From Pseudomonadota bacterium (GTDB lineage: Bacteria; Pseudomonadota; Alphaproteobacteria; Rhizobiales; Hyphomicrobiaceae), in NCBI GenBank assembly GCA_018242295.1, contig JAFECE010000009.1:124001-188000 (forward strand): a stretch of DNA of 64,000 bases, in the 5' to 3' direction. Made by a program: the position numbers and the translations under genes. The notes beneath the pieces were generated by a model. The model was given only the letters and a program-made list of their open reading frames with translations. It was not told the DNA's origin and searched no databases. The stretch's first letter is position 1. Each line of letters opens with the position of its first letter. Below, in pieces: positions 51,919-59,525 of this stretch.

Positions 51919-52614
51919 TTACGTTAGCCCCATCAGAGCCTTGAGTTCCGCGCTCGACATGACGTGACCATAGATCATGTTCATGATCTCGAGTTCCTTG
52001 TGATGAAGCTCGTCGGAGCCGGCCGCGCAGCAATCCTCCACCACGACGACCGCGAAGCTCTCGTCGGCAAGACTGCGGACGGTCGAGGAAACGCACTGGT
52101 CCGTAAAAATCCCGCAGCACACGACGGTTTTGATGCCGAGGTTGGTTAGGATCAGCCGCAGGTTGGTTCCGGTCAGTGCACTGTCCGTCGTCTTCGTAAC
52201 CACGATCTCCTCGCCGACAGGGAGAAGCTCCGGAACGATCTGCGACGGTGACTCATCTTTGGGCAACAGCAGGTTGTTCCAGCCCGGCATCTTTTGCGAC
52301 AGCGACCGGTCGCGGCCATCCTTCGTCTGGCAGGCGATGCGGGCGAACAGGCATTCGATGCCGTTTTTCCGGAATGTCTGCAGCAGATCCTTCGTTCGCG
52401 GCAGAACGATATTGTGCATGCGGTCGTGAAACGGTGTCCACGCGTCGAACCGGCGTTGCTCTTCCGCCGAGAGCGAGGCCCGGTCCAGCCGGGCGAGGTA
52501 GGTGTTTTGAACGTCGATAACGAGGAGGGCCGTGGTTTGCTTGGAAAGATCCGGATCGTCTGGCTCCGGAGCGCCGTCGTAGTAGATGGATCGATAGGCC
52601 GTCTTCCAGCTCAT
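51919..52614 (-). CDS. Isochorismatase-like cysteine hydrolase
   Basis: The 231-residue protein has the triad of the family: Asp34 in LLVIDVQNTYL, Lys141 in VVTKTTDSAL, and Cys174 in GIFTDQCVSSTVRS. The wider family includes nicotinamidase, N-carbamoylsarcosine amidase and ureidoacrylate amidase as well as isochorismatase, so an amide or carbamoyl substrate is as likely as a vinyl ether. It starts 10 bases after the dehydratase small-subunit stop, so it belongs to the same operon and presumably the same pathway, but its step cannot be assigned. A 233-base gap separates it from the binding protein. Confidence 0.83.
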   Translation of the reverse strand: MSWKTAYRSIYYDGAPEPDDPDLSKQTTALLVIDVQNTYLARLDRASLSAEEQRRFDAWTPFHDRMHNIVLPRTKDLLQTFRKNGIECLFARIACQTKDGRDRSLSQKMPGWNNLLLPKDESPSQIVPELLPVGEEIVVTKTTDSALTGTNLRLILTNLGIKTVVCCGIFTDQCVSSTVRSLADESFAVVVVEDCCAAGSDELHHKELEIMNMIYGHVMSSAELKALMGLT

Positions 52615-52624
52615 GCCCGTCCTT

Positions 52625-53053
52625 TCAGAAACGTTTTTTGTAGAGAGAGCGGCGCTCGTAGACGTCCGCGGCCTCTTCGATAAAGGCCGCGACGCCCTCG
52701 GCGCCGTAGGTTTCGCGGAGATCTCTGGCGACCGCGATCAGCTCGTCCTTGGAGTTCGCGCGGCCCGGACGCAACAGCTCATAGACCCGCATGATCACGT
52801 CCTGAGGCACATCCACGAGTTCGGCGCCTCGCTCGAAATTGGCGGCGAGTGTCGGCCGTCCGGCCGCCGTCGCAATCTCCGCTTGCTGACGAAGCGCCCG
52901 GCCCGTGATCCGAAGATCCTCGAGGGTCACGCGGTCGGAGAGCACGCCCTCGAGCGTGATGTCGTCAAGCGTCTTGCCGGCCTTCGTCTCGACGACATCG
53001 GGCCGGTTTTCGGCGAGCGGATAGTCGGCAACCGTCAGAAGCTTCTGAGTCAT
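52625..53053 (-). CDS. B12-dependent diol/glycerol dehydratase, small subunit
   Basis: The 142-residue protein matches PduE/DhaE-type gamma subunits: YPLAENRPDVVETKAGKTLDD, ITLEGVLSDRVTLEDLRIT, ALRQQAEIATAAGRPTLAANFERGAEL in parts and DVIMRVYELLRPGR. It completes the alpha-beta-gamma enzyme. ATG 53051-53053 overlaps the stop codon of the large/medium fusion gene by four bases (ATGA), ensuring equal synthesis. Confidence 0.9.
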   Translation of the reverse strand: MTQKLLTVADYPLAENRPDVVETKAGKTLDDITLEGVLSDRVTLEDLRITGRALRQQAEIATAAGRPTLAANFERGAELVDVPQDVIMRVYELLRPGRANSKDELIAVARDLRETYGAEGVAAFIEEAADVYERRSLYKKRF

Positions 53054-55332
53054 GCGGCCGCTCCGATGAACGTCACGTCGATCTCTTCGGGCTCGGCGCC
53101 TTCGGAGGTCATTTCGGTCTCGATCGCGTAGATGAGCGAAACTTTTGCATGATAACGCGAGCCCATCGCTTCGCCCCGCGTCGGCACGATGACGGGTTCC
53201 GGCATTTCGCCGAGTGCGTAAGCGGCCGCGTTGAGCCCCATACGCTTGTAATGTTCGAGCTTGGTGATCGGCGAGTTCGAAAACAGTTCGAGATTGTTGT
53301 GCGGCAGCCGGTCTTTCTGGTGGATGACGGCAGTCCCCTTCGCCTGGATCCCAATCCCGATACCGGAGCCCGCAAGCCGCGCCGCGCTGAGCCCCAGGAA
53401 CGACGTATCGGCCGTATGACGCATGCGAACGACACGAGCCGCGCACCCGCCTTCCGTAATGCCCGCGATCAGCACGCGCAGAATGGCCGAGAGCGGATGC
53501 CCCGCAACCGTTTGGAAGAGCTTCAATCCGAAGGCGGGGCTGATGCCGATGACCACCTCCCGCTCGTTGCGCGTCGCGGCAGCGGGGCCGATTGTCCTGT
53601 AGGCGATCCGCGCGACTTCGGCCGGACGGTAGGCAGCTTCGACCCTCAACACCTCTTGCCGAGTCAGCACATCGCGGATGGCGGCGATTTCCTCGCGCCG
53701 ATCTTCGCTGAGACGATAGCCCGTGCCCGGCCCCTGGTAATCGTTCGGATTATTGACGGCGCTGACGATCCGCCCATCCCGGACGACTGCCGAGGTTTGC
53801 AGGTAGTCGCCGGAAACGCGAAGCCGCACGAGCTTCAAAAGATTTTCCGCTTCTTCGCCGAATCCCCGCGCCGCAAGCGCCTTGATGACGTCGATCACCG
53901 TAATCGACCGCGCATAAATGGCTTCGCTGATCATGGCGACGTCCCGGCCCGAGAACGTGCGCGTTTCGTCGGAGCCGGACGCCGCGACGACACTCAGCTT
54001 CATATCGTTGGTCGGTTTCGCAAGCCCGAGCTCTTCGAGAACGGCGCTGATGGCGTCGACGGCGCGTGCCCGGAGTTCCATGACGCGCGTCTCACCGACA
54101 GGAGTGAGCCCGCCGTCGGCCTCGAAGTCGCGCTGGAGAACCAGATAATCCTCTAGTTCCTCGCCGTTGAGCAGTGAGGCATTGAACGAATTGTCGTACT
54201 TCAGGATCGAGCCGAAACCGGAACAGATGAGGTCGGACCCCGCAACGAGATACGGCAGGATTTTCGCACCGACGCGGATCTCTGATTCCGTCGCGCGTGC
54301 ATCGTTTCCGGATGCACATTCGAGATCGAGCCAGACGGCGATTAGGTTTTCCGCCATCAATTCGCGCATGCCGCCGGGAACCGTGCACGTCACCGGAGCC
54401 CCATCGATGCCGCCGTTCTGCGTGCCCTGGGCGCCCATGGCGCGCTGCAGGCAAAGGCAACGCGCTTCGAGATAGAGCAATGATTTGCGATCGTGAAATC
54501 CCATCAGCAACTCTGACCCCGCGCCGGATGTGCACCGCATCTTGATGCCGCGCGAGGCGTAGGCCGCCGCCAGAAACGCCTTGGACCAGGGTGTGTCGTC
54601 CCCGTCGACGAAACTCTTCTCGGTTCCATAGACCGATACGGTCTCGGCGTACGAGGTGAATCCCGCCATGCCGATCTTGAGTTCTTCCGCTTCTTCGCTG
54701 GAACACTGAAAGAGCGTGCCCCAACGTCCGACAGCGGCCCCAACCGCACAGGCAACGGCATTTGACCAGGAGTTGCGGGCAACCCGCATCGTCGTCTCGA
54801 TTTCGTCGAATCCGAACGCCACGGCGGTGGCGGCATCGGCCGCCATCTGCAATGGGTCATCCTTGGCGTTCGTCACGTGCGCCTGGTTGCCCGGCGTCTG
54901 GCGCGCCCGCATCTTGCTGTAGGCAAACGCGATCTCGAGCGACGATAGATGACTGACGACCTCGGCCAGTTTGGCGGGTGTCATGCCGTGAGCCAGACGC
55001 ACGAGCTCCGTTCGCGGCACGTTCATATCGACGAGCATGCGCGCCACTTCGAGGGATGGCATCGCCATGGCTTCCGGCGCGATTTCCGGATCGAGATGGT
55101 ACCGCGCGATGAAAAAGTCGATCATGTCGAAATCTTGGGACCCGATCCCGTCCATCGATTCGACGACGCCTGCGCCAAGCGAAAATCCCGGCTTCGGATC
55201 GAAGGGGCTCTTAAACGCCGAAAAGCCGTTTGCCGCATCCTCGGCCGCGAACTTGTCAAGCCGGAGCGGCCGCTCGTCCCAATCGGAAAACCGCTTCCAG
55301 CGATTTGGCCGTGCGTGCGAGTCTTCCGTCAT
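53050..55332 (-). CDS. B12-dependent diol dehydratase, fused large and medium subunits
   Basis: The 760-residue protein joins a PduC-like large subunit (about residues 1-560) to a PduD-like medium subunit (about 590-760; VVIGISPAFGLKLFQTVAGH, GSGIGIGIQAKGTAVIHQKDRLP). Matching it by eye to remembered K. oxytoca PduC needs a constant offset of 9 residues and no gaps across the active site. Gln150, His152, Glu179, Glu230, Gln305, Asp344 and Ser371 correspond to the catalytic and ion-binding Q141, H143, E170, E221, Q296, D335 and S362. Two pocket residues differ: Ser301 is Asp310 and Gln336 is Ala345. The enzyme converts 1,2-diols to aldehydes through adenosylcobalamin radicals. It is the first gene of the leftward operon; no reactivase or shell gene accompanies it. 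Confidence 0.9.
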   Translation of the reverse strand: MTEDSHARPNRWKRFSDWDERPLRLDKFAAEDAANGFSAFKSPFDPKPGFSLGAGVVESMDGIGSQDFDMIDFFIARYHLDPEIAPEAMAMPSLEVARMLVDMNVPRTELVRLAHGMTPAKLAEVVSHLSSLEIAFAYSKMRARQTPGNQAHVTNAKDDPLQMAADAATAVAFGFDEIETTMRVARNSWSNAVACAVGAAVGRWGTLFQCSSEEAEELKIGMAGFTSYAETVSVYGTEKSFVDGDDTPWSKAFLAAAYASRGIKMRCTSGAGSELLMGFHDRKSLLYLEARCLCLQRAMGAQGTQNGGIDGAPVTCTVPGGMRELMAENLIAVWLDLECASGNDARATESEIRVGAKILPYLVAGSDLICSGFGSILKYDNSFNASLLNGEELEDYLVLQRDFEADGGLTPVGETRVMELRARAVDAISAVLEELGLAKPTNDMKLSVVAASGSDETRTFSGRDVAMISEAIYARSITVIDVIKALAARGFGEEAENLLKLVRLRVSGDYLQTSAVVRDGRIVSAVNNPNDYQGPGTGYRLSEDRREEIAAIRDVLTRQEVLRVEAAYRPAEVARIAYRTIGPAAATRNEREVVIGISPAFGLKLFQTVAGHPLSAILRVLIAGITEGGCAARVVRMRHTADTSFLGLSAARLAGSGIGIGIQAKGTAVIHQKDRLPHNNLELFSNSPITKLEHYKRMGLNAAAYALGEMPEPVIVPTRGEAMGSRYHAKVSLIYAIETEMTSEGAEPEEIDVTFIGAAA

Positions 55333-55590
55333 GGGTTGCGCTCTCGACGATGCGTGGTGCGATTGCAGGCGGATGTAACGATAGCCCGAGCGCTGTCAGG
55401 GAGTTTGACCAGAGCCGCCTCGAAGTTGACGGGTCCTTGGGCTCAAGTCCACGTTCGGCATCGTCACTTGAGCGTAAACTGAACAGACCCGGCCACGAAG
55501 GGTCAAGCCGTTGCCAGCGGCCTATCCTATACTAGACGAAACCGAAGCGAAAAGTCGTGCATTTGCCAGGGAGCTTGCCCGAGGGGCGTT
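55333..55590. promoter_or_regulatory. Divergent control region, dehydratase operon / PLP enzyme
   Basis: This 258-base spacer must hold the promoters of both the dehydratase operon and the PLP enzyme, so it is where an amine-responsive activator would act. A TATACT box at 55528-55533 lies about 60 bases before the PLP-enzyme start, but its -35 partner is weak. I looked for a cobalamin riboswitch (B12 box) on both strands and did not find one. Confidence 0.35.
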
Positions 55591-56928
55591 ATGGAAGCTA
55601 CACGAAAAATTCTTGATCTCAACGCCTTCGACATGAACGCAGCCGACACGCTTGCGCCCGCGGTGACGAACCTCGTCAAACGCAGGAAAAAGACCTTCGG
55701 CCCAACCTCGATGCTCTTTTACGAGCGCCCGTTGAATCTCGTCAAAGGCGAGGGGGTCTGGCTCTACGACGCCGACGGCACACGCTATCTCGATGCCTAC
55801 AACAACGTCCCGTCGGTGGGTCACTGCCATCCGCGCGTCGTCGAAGCCATCTCGCGCCAGCTCGGCACGCTCAACACGCACACGCGATACCTTTACGACA
55901 ATATCTACACGTATGCCGAACGGCTGCTCGGCACCATGCCGAAGGCTGTCTCGAACATCGTATTCACCTGCACCGGGAGCGAAAGCGGCGATCTTGCCCT
56001 GCGCATCGCTCGCGCAGTCACCGGAGGCACTGGCTTCATCGTCACCGACAACGCCTATCATGGCAACACAACGACCATGACGGAGATTTCACCGTCATCC
56101 GCCAGCGCCGAGCCGAGACCGCCCTACGTATTCCTCGTGCCGGCGCCGGACACCTATCGCTATGGCAGCGAGGCCATCGGACACCGCTTTGCCGAGGACG
56201 TCCGCTCAGCAATTGCGGCTATGAAGGCCGCAGGCATTCGCCTCGCCGGGTTCAACGCCGACAGCATCTTTTCAAGCGACGGCGTTTTCCCGGGCGAGCC
56301 GGGATTCCTGGCCGAAGCCGTCAAGGCGGTTCGCGACGCCGGCGGCGTTTACATCGCCGACGAGGTGCAGCCCGGATTCGGCCGCACGGGCGAAAAAATG
56401 TGGGGGTTCGAACGCCACGGCCTGGTACCCGACATGATCGTCATGGGCAAGCCGATGGGTAACGGCTACCCGATGGGCGGCGTCGCTGTGAAGCCGGCGA
56501 TGCTCAAGGCATTCGGCGCGAAGTCGGGCTACTTCAACACATTCGGCGGCAATCCGGTCGCGGCCGCTGCCGGACTGGCCGTCCTGGATGTCCTCAAGGA
56601 CGAAGGGCTGCAGCGGAATAGCCTCGAAACTGGAGCCTATCTGCGCTCGGAGCTTCGTAATGCCGGAGCCGAAGGCGATCGCATCGGCGATGTCCGCGGC
56701 GCTGGACTTTATATCGGCGTCGAGGTCGTCAAGGATAAGGCGTCACGCGAGCCCGATCGCAAGCTTGCCGAGAAAATCGTCAACGGTATGCGCGCGCGCA
56801 ACGTTCTCATCGGGACGGCCGGGGGCCATGGCAACGTACTGAAAATCCGTCCGCCGCTCTGCTTCAATCGCGAGCACGTCGGGATCTTTGTCGAGGCGTT
56901 TAAAGGCGCGCTAGCCGCAGCGACCTGA
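55591..56928 (+). CDS. Class III PLP enzyme, AGXT2L / amino-alcohol-phosphate phospho-lyase type
   Basis: The 445-residue fold-type I enzyme has the PLP aspartate Asp257 in VYIADEVQPGFGRTG and the Schiff-base Lys287 in MGKPMGNGYP. The segments NNVPSVGHCHPRVVEA, NTHTRYLYDNI, PAPDTYR, YFNTFGGNPV and NVLKIRPPLCF follow the animal AGXT2L1/2 pattern (ethanolamine-phosphate and phosphohydroxylysine phospho-lyases) rather than ordinary omega-aminotransferases. Such lyases remove ammonia and phosphate from a 1-amino-2-phospho-alkane to leave an aldehyde. The kinase that would make the substrate is at 44514. An omega-aminotransferase role remains possible. It is divergent from the dehydratase operon. 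Confidence 0.82.
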   Translation: MEATRKILDLNAFDMNAADTLAPAVTNLVKRRKKTFGPTSMLFYERPLNLVKGEGVWLYDADGTRYLDAYNNVPSVGHCHPRVVEAISRQLGTLNTHTRYLYDNIYTYAERLLGTMPKAVSNIVFTCTGSESGDLALRIARAVTGGTGFIVTDNAYHGNTTTMTEISPSSASAEPRPPYVFLVPAPDTYRYGSEAIGHRFAEDVRSAIAAMKAAGIRLAGFNADSIFSSDGVFPGEPGFLAEAVKAVRDAGGVYIADEVQPGFGRTGEKMWGFERHGLVPDMIVMGKPMGNGYPMGGVAVKPAMLKAFGAKSGYFNTFGGNPVAAAAGLAVLDVLKDEGLQRNSLETGAYLRSELRNAGAEGDRIGDVRGAGLYIGVEVVKDKASREPDRKLAEKIVNGMRARNVLIGTAGGHGNVLKIRPPLCFNREHVGIFVEAFKGALAAAT

Positions 56929-56979
56929 AGCGGCCGCGCGCACATTCAACCAGAACCGCGATGCAATCGAGTCCTCTCG

Positions 56980-57741
56980 TCAGGCCTTGAGGCGGTAACC
57001 CGTTTTGAAGATCCACCAGGCGACCGCCATGCAGACCGCAAGAAACACGGTGGTCATCAGAAGGCTCACGCCGACATTCACGTCGGAAATCTCAAAGAAG
57101 CTCCAGCGAAACCCGCTGATCAAATAGACGACAGGATTGAAGAGCGTCACCGTTTGCCAAAAGGGCGGTAACATCTTCACCGAATAGAAGGTGCCGCCGA
57201 GAAACGTCAGCGGCGTGATGACGAGAAGCGGTATGATCTGCAGCTTTTCGAACCCATCAGCCCAAATGCCAATGATGAAACCGAGCATGCTGAACGTTAG
57301 CGCCGTAAGCACCAGAAACAGCATCATCCAGAAGGGATGTGCGATACGAAGGTCCACGAAGAGGCTGGCCGTGACCAAGACGAGTAGCCCAAGAATGACC
57401 GATTTCGTCGCCGCGGCACCGACATATCCGAGAACGATCTCGAAGGCCGAGATCGGAGCGGAAAGATGCTCGTAAATGGTCCCCGTGAAGCGCGGGAAGT
57501 AGATGCCGAACGAGGCGTTGAGCGTGCTCTGCGTCAAGAGCAGCATCATCACGAGGCCGGGCACAATGAAGGCTCCGTAGTTGACCCCATCGACCTGAGA
57601 AATGCGCGAACCGATCGCTGAGCCGAAGACGATAAAATAAAGACACGTCGACAGCACAGGCGAGACGATGCTCTGCATCAAGGTGCGTCCCCAACGGGAC
57701 ATCTCGAAACCGTATATGGCCCGGACGGCTTCAATATTCAT
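56980..57741 (-). CDS. ABC-2 type exporter permease (YadH/DrrB-like)
   Basis: The 253-residue protein has six hydrophobic helices and the ABC-2 pattern: [20 protein letters not shown] before the first helix, [39 protein letters not shown] and the [20 protein letters not shown] motif near the C-terminus. It is coupled to the ATPase gene by an ATGA overlap. The exported substrate is not predictable; related pairs export drugs, polysaccharides or lipids. Confidence 0.88.
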   Translation of the reverse strand: MNIEAVRAIYGFEMSRWGRTLMQSIVSPVLSTCLYFIVFGSAIGSRISQVDGVNYGAFIVPGLVMMLLLTQSTLNASFGIYFPRFTGTIYEHLSAPISAFEIVLGYVGAAATKSVILGLLVLVTASLFVDLRIAHPFWMMLFLVLTALTFSMLGFIIGIWADGFEKLQIIPLLVITPLTFLGGTFYSVKMLPPFWQTVTLFNPVVYLISGFRWSFFEISDVNVGVSLLMTTVFLAVCMAVAWWIFKTGYRLKA

Positions 57742-58664
57742 CGCTTTTCCCTCACGAGATCGACGAAAATGTCTTCAAGCGAGCTTTGCATCGTGGAGAG
57801 ATCTTTGAACGCCACTCCGGCGGTACGCATGTCGTTCAGAAGCGCGGTGATGCCTGTTCGCTCGGCGCGTGTGTCGTAGGTATAGGTCAATTCGCTGCCG
57901 TCGGCGCCGACATGCAGATTGTAGGCGGCAAGTGCCGCGGGAATTTCCGTCAGCGGCGATGCCAGCTGAAGCACGAGCTGCTTCTTACCGAGCTTGCGCA
58001 TCAGCTCGTTTTTTTCTTCGACGAGGATGATTTCACCCTTGGCGATGACGCCGACGCGGTCGGCCATCTCTTCCGCCTCTTCGATATAGTGTGTCGTCAG
58101 AATGATCGTCACACCTTCCGCGCGCAGATCCCTGACGACGCCCCACATCTCCCGGCGAAGCTCGACATCGACGCCCGCAGTCGGCTCGTCGAGGAACAGA
58201 ATGCGCGGCTCGTGCGCAAGAGCTTTGGCGATCAAGAGCCGCCGCTTCATGCCGCCTGAAAGCGTCATGATGCGGCTGTCCTTCTTGTCCCAGAGGGAAA
58301 GTGCGCGCAGCACCTTCTCGACGTAGGCGTGATTCCGCGGCTTGCCGAACAAGCCGCGGCTGAAGTTGACCGTCGCCCACGGCGTTTCGAACATATCCGT
58401 CGAAAGTTCCTGCGGCACGAGACCTATCATCGCGCGCACGGTGCGATAATCGGCGGCGATGTCCATGCCTTCGACGCTGATTGTGCCCGCGGTGGGATTG
58501 ACGATCCCGCAGATGGCACTGATCAACGTCGTCTTACCTGCGCCGTTAGGGCCGAGAAGAGCAAAAATCTCGCCTCGATTGACTTCGAGATTGATGTCTT
58601 TGAGAGCTGAAAATCCCGAAGCATAAGTCTTGAAAAGGTGTTCGACACGGATAACTGCTGGCAT
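57738..58664 (-). CDS. ABC-2 type exporter ATPase (YadG/DrrA-like)
   Basis: From ATG 58662-58664 the 308-residue ATPase has Walker [11 protein letters not shown]-loop VPQE, signature LSGGMKRR, Walker [13 protein letters not shown] and switch [10 protein letters not shown], followed by a C-terminal domain typical of DrrA-like ATPases ([19 protein letters not shown]). The 22-codon upstream extension lacks support. It forms a two-gene exporter with the permease. Confidence 0.88.
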   Translation of the reverse strand: MPAVIRVEHLFKTYASGFSALKDINLEVNRGEIFALLGPNGAGKTTLISAICGIVNPTAGTISVEGMDIAADYRTVRAMIGLVPQELSTDMFETPWATVNFSRGLFGKPRNHAYVEKVLRALSLWDKKDSRIMTLSGGMKRRLLIAKALAHEPRILFLDEPTAGVDVELRREMWGVVRDLRAEGVTIILTTHYIEEAEEMADRVGVIAKGEIILVEEKNELMRKLGKKQLVLQLASPLTEIPAALAAYNLHVGADGSELTYTYDTRAERTGITALLNDMRTAGVAFKDLSTMQSSLEDIFVDLVREKR

Positions 58665-58726
58665 CAATTGGCCCTGTGCGATGGCGTGCCTCGACCCGGC
58701 ACGCATCGCAGCGTCTGCTATTGTTG

Positions 58727-59476
58727 TCAACGGGAACCGCCAGCAACCACCACGCGTTCGCCGGTGACCCAGCCAGACTGGTCGGACGCCAGGAAAACGG
58801 CGACCTTGGCGACGTCGTCCGGCTGACCCACGCGTCCCAGTGGCGTGTCTTGGACAACCTGCTTTTCGAAATCGGAGCCGATTATTCCCATCGAATGAAT
58901 GCCCTCGGTCTCGATAAGACCGGGAGCAATCGTGTTCACGCGAATTTTCTTCGGCCCAAGCTCTGCGGCCAAGACGCGCGTCACAGCATCGATGGCCCCC
59001 TTTGTCGCCGAGTAGACGGCCGAGCCTGGTATCGCCGCCATGCTGACGACGGAACCGACATTGATGATGCTGCCGCCTTCGGGACCGAAATACTTCGCTG
59101 CTTCCTGTGCGGCGAGAATGGTTCCGAGAACGTTTGTATCGAACTGCCTACGGAACTCCGCCTCTGTGACGGATTCGAGAGGCTGAAATAAATACACGCC
59201 GGCATTGTTCACGAGGATGTCGACCGAGCCAAACGCTTTCTTCGTCTCTGCAAAGATGTTTTTGATGTCGTTGGCATTCGCGACGCTGCCTTTGACTGAA
59301 ATGGCTTTGCCGCCTTTGCCCTTGATATCGGCGACGACTTTATCTGCCCCGTCCTTGCTCGAAGCATAGTTCACGGCGACGGCCGCGCCCGCCGCGGCGA
59401 GGGCTCTCGCGATCTCAGCTCCAATGCCTTTCGAAGCGCCCGTAACGACTGCGACTTTACCATTGAGATCAGCCAT
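58727..59476 (-). CDS. Short-chain dehydrogenase/reductase (glucose-1-dehydrogenase/FabG-like)
   Basis: From ATG 59474-59476, with GGAG upstream, the 249-residue SDR has [26 protein letters not shown], the catalytic Ser-Tyr-Lys in [20 protein letters not shown] and a C-terminal [17 protein letters not shown]. The substrate is unknown. It lies between the ABC-2 pair and the RND pump on the same strand; such SDRs often accompany stress or xenobiotic efflux genes. Confidence 0.83.
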   Translation of the reverse strand: MADLNGKVAVVTGASKGIGAEIARALAAAGAAVAVNYASSKDGADKVVADIKGKGGKAISVKGSVANANDIKNIFAETKKAFGSVDILVNNAGVYLFQPLESVTEAEFRRQFDTNVLGTILAAQEAAKYFGPEGGSIINVGSVVSMAAIPGSAVYSATKGAIDAVTRVLAAELGPKKIRVNTIAPGLIETEGIHSMGIIGSDFEKQVVQDTPLGRVGQPDDVAKVAVFLASDQSGWVTGERVVVAGGSR

Positions 59477-59525
59477 TGCTCTTTCTCCAGTTGGTCTTGG
59501 GGGAACTGCTAAGTTTCGTGTCGTG

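Noticed and set aside
55333-55590. Cobalamin riboswitch before the B12 dehydratase
   Set aside because: No B12-box core or matching helices on either strand. The region upstream of cobT is coding (glcF), so none there either.
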